A stretch of 64,000 bases of DNA from Symsagittifera roscoffensis (taxonomy: Eukaryota; Xenacoelomorpha; Acoela; Convolutidae), in the NCBI RefSeq assembly GCF_963678635.1, contig NC_087068.1:22535029-22599028 (forward strand), written 5' to 3'. Every line of letters starts with the position of its first letter. The first letter of the stretch is position 1. Below, one piece after another: positions 43,801-52,800 of the stretch. The position numbers and the translations under genes are program-made. The notes under the pieces were generated by a model. The model saw nothing but the letters and a program-made list of their open reading frames with translations. It ran no database searches and was not told the origin of the DNA.

Positions 43801-46800
43801 AGGACGGAAGCATAAAATTAGCACTAGAATCAAGAGAATTGAATAAACAGGTACACAAAAATAAGTACCAAATGCCGAATATTGACGAATTAATGGACGG
43901 AGTAAGTCAGATTATCGCGGAGAAAAAATCGGGGGATGTATACATTACAACATTGGATTTCACATATGCGTACGGACAAGTCGCACTAGAACAAAAAACA
44001 AGCGAGCAATGCAATTTCTCACTAGTCGGCGGAAAATCCACGGGGACTTATCGTTTTAAAAACGGATTTTACGGACTTACGTCAATGCCGGCGGAATTCC
44101 AGAAGGTAATAGATGATTTACTTAAGGAGTTCCTCCAGGCTAACGCGTTTATTGATGGTATCTTAATTGCTTCAAAAGGAACTAAAATCGAACACATTGC
44201 GTTAGTGAAAAGATATTGAAAAAGCTGGACGTCTCCAATGTCGCGTTAAAATTGCGAAAATGCGAATTTGCGAAAACGGAGTGCGAATGGCTTGGATTTC
44301 GAATTGGGGAAAGTGGTATAACGCCCTTAGTAAGAAAAACACAAGCAATAGAAGACTTGAAAACCCCAAAATCTCGAAAGCAGTTGAAATCATTGATGGG
44401 TTCGCTACACAGCTTACACAAATTTTTACCCAAACTCGCCGAGTTAAGCGCACCGTTAAGGCCACTACTGAGCCAAAATAACGATTTTGTCTGGACACCC
44501 GTTTGCGAAAATGCGTTCCAACAATTAAAATCGCTTGTGGAAAATTTTGTCGAAATACGACATTTCGACATTCACCGTGAAACTAGAATCATTTGTGACG
44601 CTAGTCACGATGGCCTAGGGGCCGTCTTAGAACAGTATGGCGCATCCGGGTGGCATTCGATTTCGTTTGAATCCCGTTATCTTAATCCGGCTGAAAAAAA
44701 ATTCTCCACAAACGAATTAGAATTACTCGCGGTAGTGTGGGCCACGGAAAATTTTTAGAATTATATATATGATCGGTATTTCACAGTGATATCTGATCAT
44801 AAAGCGCTACTTACATTGTTGAATTCGTCACCAAAAGGAAATGAAACATTTTTCAGTCGCTTAACTCGATGGTATGATCGACTGGTGCCATACGATTTTA
44901 AAGTTGAACATCGACAAGGGTCAAAAATGGGGATGGCTGACTATTTGTCTCGGTATCCGTCCGCAGAGGCACCCGAGACAAGTCATTACGATGAAAATTT
45001 TACAGTAGCAAAGATAAGAATGATAAACGCGGCGTTGAGGCCCAAGGAGAAAATGAAGCCTAGGGGTCAAGAAGTGAACAACAATCAGCGAAAACCGACG
45101 GTAGGGGGCGTACAGTCATGTTTCGACACAACGAAAGCAGTTTCATCCAATGAGAAAGAAAGAAAAGACGATTAAGCAAATATTCACCGTGAGCACAAAC
45201 GCTCAGTAGAGGGCGTGTTTTCATGCAACCGACGGTTAACCAATCAGCGTCGAGATATTTGCATACCGGCGGAAATATGCAAATACCGAAGAACGAGATT
45301 CAGACTTTGTTCTTATTGCTTAAATTACAGTTGCAAACATAAAAAACTGATTCAATACTCTCGAAACCCTTCCATTTCAACTAAATACAAGTGCAAGCCT
45401 TCTGTGTCGAAAATTTACAGTTGCGAACCATCCGTCTTACAAGATTACAGTGAAAAGCCACTTACTTTGAAAATTTACAGTAGTAAAGATTATAGTGAAA
45501 AGCCAGTTACTTTGAAAAAATACAGTAGCAAATCCGAGAGAAATAACTTGAGTAACCCAAAATATACAAACATGAGTAATTCGCCAGAAAAGAATGATCC
45601 TCCAACTTCGGCAATAGTCAACACATCAACTAATTTGGGAAATGTTAATCTAATTGTTGTACTAAACCGCCTAAATCAACCTCCTAGCGTTAGTTCGGAT
45701 TCCGATATTGAAATGATACCACCTGAAAAATTTGATACCAAACAAACTAATTCTAAAACACTAAATACAATTATATCTTTTCCACATCAGTTCCCCGGTT
45801 TATCGTACCCACTTGTGCAAAATGAAAAATGGATCTATTCCATAGTGCCGTCGGTTAGTAAAATAGTGAAGAAAATTGAACACCCGGAAGTTTTGAATTT
45901 AAAAATAATTGAAGCAAATATTGAAAAAGACACAATTATGAAGACCATCCGAGACAACATCAGAGACAGGAACCCACGAGCAAAGGAGATTATTACAAGA
46001 TTAGGACAATATTACGCCCAGCATTACAACGATTTCGCAGTACGGGAGAATTGCCTGTGGATGGACGGCCGGTTAGCAATACCGAAGGACCTATCATCAG
46101 CAATTCTGAATCGTCTCCATTATAACCATCATGGGCGGGATAAGATGTTCGCGGCCGCAAAGAACGTGTGGATTCCCCTTATGCACCGAAATATCGCGGC
46201 CACAGCCAAATACTGCAAAAGTTGCTTAGAAGCAGGTAAAAACCTTAAGCCGGACATTCCGAAAAATGACATGGGGGAAAGGTATGATCCTAAGGAACCA
46301 AATGATTTGGTCCAATTAGACTTCTGGGGTCCAGTAAACTATGTTAGGGGTCGAAAAAAATATGTACTTGTAGCAGTAGATACTTTCTCGCATTGGCCGT
46401 CGGCGTATGTTTGTTCAAGCAAGAAATCAAAAAGTGTATTGAAGTTCTTAAGGAAGTACATAAATACTCATGGACACCCAAGGAAATTGCACATGGATCA
46501 AGCCACGGGGTTTTTCTCTAACGAAATTCAAAATTTCTGTAACTACGAAGGTATCGAACTTATAAAATCTCCGGTTAGGGACCATCGCGCAACAGGGATG
46601 GTTGAACGGACTATTGGGTCGATAAAAAATTACGTGTTGACTTATCTCCAGGAAAATAAAAACTACAAGTTTGGGGAGATGATATCCCGTGCGCTTAGTG
46701 CATTACGTTTCGTGCCACACTCTAAAACTAAACTAACGCCGTTCGAAGCATACCATGGTCGAGAAGCAAATACGGCACTGCGAAATTTAACGAAAAAGCC

Positions 46801-49800
46801 GTCATTGAAAAACCTAAATTGGAACAATGTCGTTAATCAAAAGTTATCTTGTTTAGACAAGGCGGGAAACCTCCCAGAAGTTGAACTTACCCTAGATTGG
46901 GAGAAGAAAAGTGACTTAATGTACGCCCCTCAAAATAGGAAAGCTCCAATCATTTTGGACGATGACGTGGTAACGGATCCCAAGGCTCCGGAAGTTGTGG
47001 ACCCCAAGGAACTAGGCCCACCCAAGACCCCAACATGGCTGAAAAAGCATAAAACAAGTTCAACGACGGTGTATCAGAGGACCGGGAAGACGGATCCAAA
47101 AGACTCAAGGAGGTATAAACGTTTGCCATTAAAAATTGAAAAAATGACTAAACATACGGTGCAAATGGAAAAAGGGTCGTTACTAAGGCGGAGTGGCGTG
47201 TCTTTTAGATCGGCGGCTGAAGAAAGCCTAATTAGGAATAGAAGCGAGGAGTGCACCCCTGGACCGAGTAGAAACGTAACTAGTACACCGGCCCCAAGCG
47301 ATTCAAATAAGTATAAGCGAAAAGCGGAGAAGGACCGAACCGCAATGGAAAATGCAAGAAAATCAACAAAACAGCGAATAGTGGAATACTCGGCGGACGA
47401 GAGCGAGAACGACGACGACGACTACGATAGTGAGTGGGAAATCCGACGAAGGGAACCAACCATAGGTGCGGCGAACGAAGGACAGGATGTACCGTCGGTT
47501 AGTGTGAACTCACCACGATCCGTCGGTGGAAAACGCAATAAAAATCAGTACGAAACGGCGACGCGGAAATCAACACGGCAGAGACGCGGAGTTGGCAAAA
47601 TGGGGGGGGGGGGGGTTATAATCCACCGCATAGAACATAAATGAGGGAATCGACAAGAAGAAGAAAAGGAGAAAAGTAAACCTTAAGAGAGGTTTGGCGG
47701 GTGAGAAAACTCAACGAAAACTAAAAACTTAACTAGTACATTTATACAATACAAAACAGTAACATAAAGTTGATAAATTTTGTCTACGCTAAAATTTATT
47801 TGTGGTTGCCCGAATGAGATAGGGACGAGTTTTGAGTTTATGTAAGTGCTATCAATTCTTCTAGATAGACACCAGTTTGAGTTTATGAAAGTGCTATCAA
47901 TTCTTCTTTCTGTCTGGGGACCTGCTGTCTTGACCTTGCGATCTCTAATGTCCGATGGGATCTGAAATAAAAGAGCGCAGTAAGATTTCGATTTGATGCC
48001 TAACAGTTTGCCTACAATTAAAACTTATTAACAACCTTTTTGAATTTCCAAGCTTACGACTTTAACAATTCTTTCTTCAAAGATGATTTTTTTGTTTTAA
48101 AAATGAAATCAGCTTTTCTCGATTTCTTTCTCATATTAGTTTTTCGAAGTTTTTATATGATAATGTGCGAACTCTCCTGAAAATCAAAAAAATTCTTGGA
48201 TCAATCCCCACAATACAACTTTATTTCAGAAATCGGTTATTTCATAAAAGACACCCTTAGCATATATATTCCTCATTTTAATACCTGAAATTTGTATTGA
48301 TTACCACACATGTCAGTTTTCTGACAATTGCATGACGTAAACAAAATTGAAACTGCAAGCATTCTTAGGCGAGAGGAACGGTCGATTTTCATTTAATTCT
48401 CCATATAGATTTTTAGATGGACATTTTGATTGACGATTTGCTAAAAGTAAACAGGTTCTTTTTAAAAACAGTGTCTAGATATCTGAAATTGTTTATTCAA
48501 GCGTTGCCACTGAGAAACAAGCCCCTCTGCATATCAAACACAATTTGGTTTCTCTCTAAAAAAATTTTCTTAAAATTTTTCTTCCAATATTTGAAGTTAC
48601 TAAGACTTAGAAAAACATAAATTTTATGTTTTAAGTAATAATAAGTGTTCCAGGTTTCGGATTTTAAATTGTAAAACAAGATAAATCAAGCAATTTGGGC
48701 GATGTAAACAGTATATATAACAAGGCAGCTCGTGTATCAGGGCAAAACTTTCCGACTGCCCATTAATGCTAAGCAAAAAGTTTTTGCCTTGATATAAAAA
48801 ACTGCGTCAAAAAGGCTAGATAAGAAGTCAAAATATGTCTGAAGAAAAATACCACTTCCGAGCACAAATTTTCATTCACTTTCATCAAAATTTGGAACAA
48901 AAAATACAATTCCAAAATGATATATTTCAAATGCATTATGATTTGGGAGATAACTGAGAAGTCAAATTTACACACAATTTCTTTTTCCAATAATTATACG
49001 TGGATGTAGTGTATTTGCCTACTTAGTGTTTATCTATCCTAATAGTTTCTACTAGGGTCATGTCACTCATGTTCATTTCAAAGTTAAAATGGATTTTTTT
49101 TACCTGAACACATGCCATTTTTGATAAAAACTCATCATGTAACCATTGCTTGTACAAAAATACTTCTGAGAACAAAATGTGTGGGTAATTGCGTAATGCT
49201 ACCACGCAAAATCCAGACGGCTACCCAGGAACCTTGAAAAAAAAAGACATTTGGACAAAAATGAAATCATTAGAATCAAAGTGGAGAAGAAAACTTTCAA
49301 TTGCTAGCATATAAAAAAAACAGTCAAAAATATTCGCTCTAACTTTTACTTGGTACTAGGAATTGAAGCAAAAAACGTTAACTTTTTTGAAGATTCAGAA
49401 CATTGCAAATCAGCTGCGCAGAATTCTGCAAAAACTTAAGCCAAGCATTCATCACATAACGCAATGTTATACTTGAACGCCCCAAACTCTTTAACAAACG
49501 ACAACGGGATGCAAAAAAAACCTAGAGCAGCTTTGAGACGAGTTAGCAGAGATGTCTACGAAATGTGACACTTCCAGCGGAGAAGAAGAATGGATGCGAG
49601 TTACTTAAACAATTAATATGAAGAACCATGGAACTCAAAAGAAATTACACGCGAGAACCCGTATTTGAAAATTGATCCAGTTCACCAGCCAACAAAAGAT
49701 CTCAACTGTGGATTTACAGACGAAACGATAAAAAAGTTGGAAGAGTGACAATCCCAATCAAATTCAAAAGATGTTGAATCGACAAAACTGCATTTCCTCA

Positions 49801-52800
49801 CAGACGCCAAGAACGCAAAATCTTAGGAAACGACATTCTTCCTCACATCGGAGCCGAAGTTTCACAGAAACCCTTTCTTCTTTTCAGGATAACTCCACAA
49901 TGTAGGTTGGATTACTCAAAAACGAAACAGAGAAAATTTTAAATACAATTGCGAAAAGTTTTTTTTTGAAATAAACACCAGATGCTGAACTTTCACGAAC
50001 TAGTAGACAAGTAGCATCTCAATGTTCCCATTAACCATTCGGAGACGTTCAGTTTGCTAATTTATATTCGAAAACTGCGTAGAATCCATTGAATTTGAAA
50101 GAATTTACGAGCAAGCAATGTAATTTAAGCATTGCGGGCCAAAACAAACCAATCTATGATACTTGTGCCTAATTTTGTGTACCTCGGAAGCCCTTTAAGC
50201 TCTTTGTTAAACAAAGAATCAATTTTTAACAGGTAAAATGATTGAAATCAGAGTTTGTTAACATAACCTAGTTTGACGTTCAGCTGAAAAGGTTCAAATT
50301 GATGCCCCATTAACAGCCTAGGCGCTTTGCTCGAACAACTCAATGGGAATGATAAGAGATCCGTTTCATTCCCGTGTAGGTTTTTAAAACCCTCACAAAG
50401 ACAAATATTCAACGAATGGGCTTGAGTTAGTAAGCGTCGTATGGGCCGTCAAACATTAAAAAAATTATCTGTAAGGGGCCGAATTTGAAGTATGTATCTA
50501 TCTCAAGGCACTAATTTCTTCATTTTTGCGTAATCACGGAAATAAGACATATCATAGTCACCTAATAAGATGCGTAGATAGATTTTTTTCTAGGTTAATG
50601 GAAACGACATGGACTTTACTGATCTCGTTTTGAGATTTCTAATCGGAAAATCGGTTTCTTCTTCATGTTTCGAAGAAGAGGTTTCAGCAAACACAAGTTT
50701 TAAAAATTATTTCAAATATAAATCTGTCCGATATTTTATCAAAACCAAACAAACTTCATGCACCAATCTGATTGATCAATTTTCGGAAAATTGCATTGAT
50801 CCGATGCTACCTAATAAGATTAATGCATTAATTCTCAATTTAATTTGTTTCAAGTTAAAAATATGCTAGTTTAATTACTGCGGGTCTAAAATTCTTGCGC
50901 CTAGGAGCTCTCCGTTAGATTATTCTCAAACCAACTATATCACTTATTTATTGTATTTCAAACTTCACCTTTTTAGTTTTTCATCTACACATTCAATTTT
51001 ATTAAAATCTTCAAAAGAATCCAGTTTTGGAAACATTGAAAAAGTAAAAACGGATTTGGAACAACTCCTTCTTTTTCCGGTTTTATCGTTAAGTTTGCTG
51101 TCGAGAGTATGTTATCCCAACGATCAATCTTCACAAAAAAGTATTGTGAGTCACTTAAATTGCCGGAGAGACTGTTGGAATTGAATGTTTTCTTTAACAC
51201 AAGAAAAAAGGGAGTCAGTTAATCCAAAATTTCAAATTTAATTTCAACAGTTTTTGAAGATCTTTATACATCAAGCGATTTACTGTACAGGGACATCAAC
51301 TGCTTAGCTTCTGTACTGAGAACAACCACACTCAAATTTTTTCATAAAACATATCCAGGTCAGTTTGAAATGAAATTTTTTTCGAAATATGTTTGGCGGT
51401 CACTTATAAACAGAAAGGTTTACTTACACGAAAAGAATTGCTCCGACTACATCAAAGCAGCTGGTAACATTTTAAAACTTTTGTTATTCACAGAACCACC
51501 ACCTGCCTGAGTTGAAATTTACAAACGCAGAAATCAATGTCGGTTTTTATAAATTGAAGCACAACTGTAAAATTTGTGAATTTTCTGGGTCAAGTTTTTT
51601 GCCGGGCACTCGAATGGGACTTTGCTTAGGTTCTCCGGACTTATATATATTTTTTTCCAGGTCATCCTGGAGTGGTGGATGGTCTAGTGTCAGTTGGTAC
51701 TGTGCAACTTCTGGTCAATCTAGTCCACTCCCCTGACTCCCACGTCAGCTACATGGCAACGGTGCCTCTGGCCAACCTCACTCTCAACTACACAGCCGAA
51801 AGGCACATACTCAACATGTGATTATTTTACTTGGTTCAAAAAATACAAACCATTTTTTCTGTTTTTTCTTCTTCGACATTACATGAATATATTATTTATG
51901 CATTGAGAAGGGAAGTAAAAGAACCTCAAAGCGTAGCGATCTCGACAAAAAACTCAATAAAGAAAAGATTCAAAAAAAGACTGCTCGTATCAGGGCGAAG
52001 CCCTGAATGTTCCGACTGCCTTTTAGGGTTTATGGAGCAGTAATCACCTTAAAAAATTAAATATATTAAAATGAAATGAAATTTTTTTTTCTTATGTTTG
52101 AGATTTTTTTGTAAAATCATCACCTCACACGCCATATAAAGTACAAAAGGATAGATTTTGCTCCTCGACAAATCTATTATGTCAAATAGTCTGTCAAAAA
52201 GGCGGTAAAGTAAACTGTGGAGGGAGGGGGTAAAGTAAACGGGGGGGGGGGGGGAGGACACCGTTCAAACCAATATATAAAAAATGGATAAATTTTAATG
52301 TGAAATGTAACATTTTATGAAACGTATTACGTAGCAACTGCACTAAACAGTAAATGAGATAAATTTGAAAAAAGTTGTAAATTTCACAAATAACCTCTCA
52401 ATCGATTATAATGGATTAAATTGGCATAAAAAATATAAAGATTATAATCCATTTTTAATGGATTTTAATCGATGATAATGGATTATATTGACCTAAAAAA
52501 TTTTAGGATTATAATCCATTTTTAATGGATTATACTCAATTATTTTGTAAATTTTTAGATACTGACCATGTTATGTCAATATAATCGATAATGATAGATG
52601 GGTGCTCGGTGCGGGAATTGTCCCAAGTTGGCCAAAATGGCAATGTTTAAACCCCAATAAATTTACGAAAAATGATCAAAGGTGAAATATCTTTCCAAAT
52701 TTAAGCTCAGGACAGCAATAACTTTTGAATGATATTAAGAAAATTCCGTTAAAAATGGCTAGTTAAAAAGTCGAAACTTATCTGAAGAAAAAAAACCCAC

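Larger units (their letters stand above)
41774..48067 (+). mobile_element. Ty3/Gypsy LTR retrotransposon, 6.3 kb, inactive
   Basis: 252-bp and 253-bp LTRs (41774-42025, 47815-48067), beginning TGAGATAGGG and ending TTTAACA, flanked by a 4-bp duplication ATTC (41770-41773, 48068-48071). Order gag, protease, RT, RNase H, integrase identifies Ty3/Gypsy. The LTRs differ at about nine positions by eye (about 3.5%), much younger than the neighbouring BEL/Pao copy. TGGCGCAGCCAGC right after the 5' LTR is the likely primer-binding site. At least four in-frame stops and two frame changes disable it. Same strand as the host gene. Confidence 0.95.

Noticed and set aside
50609-50869. 86-codon frame considered as an ANKAR-like exon
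   Set aside because: It follows a possible acceptor but its phase does not fit exon 11, and it lies within a Gypsy relic.
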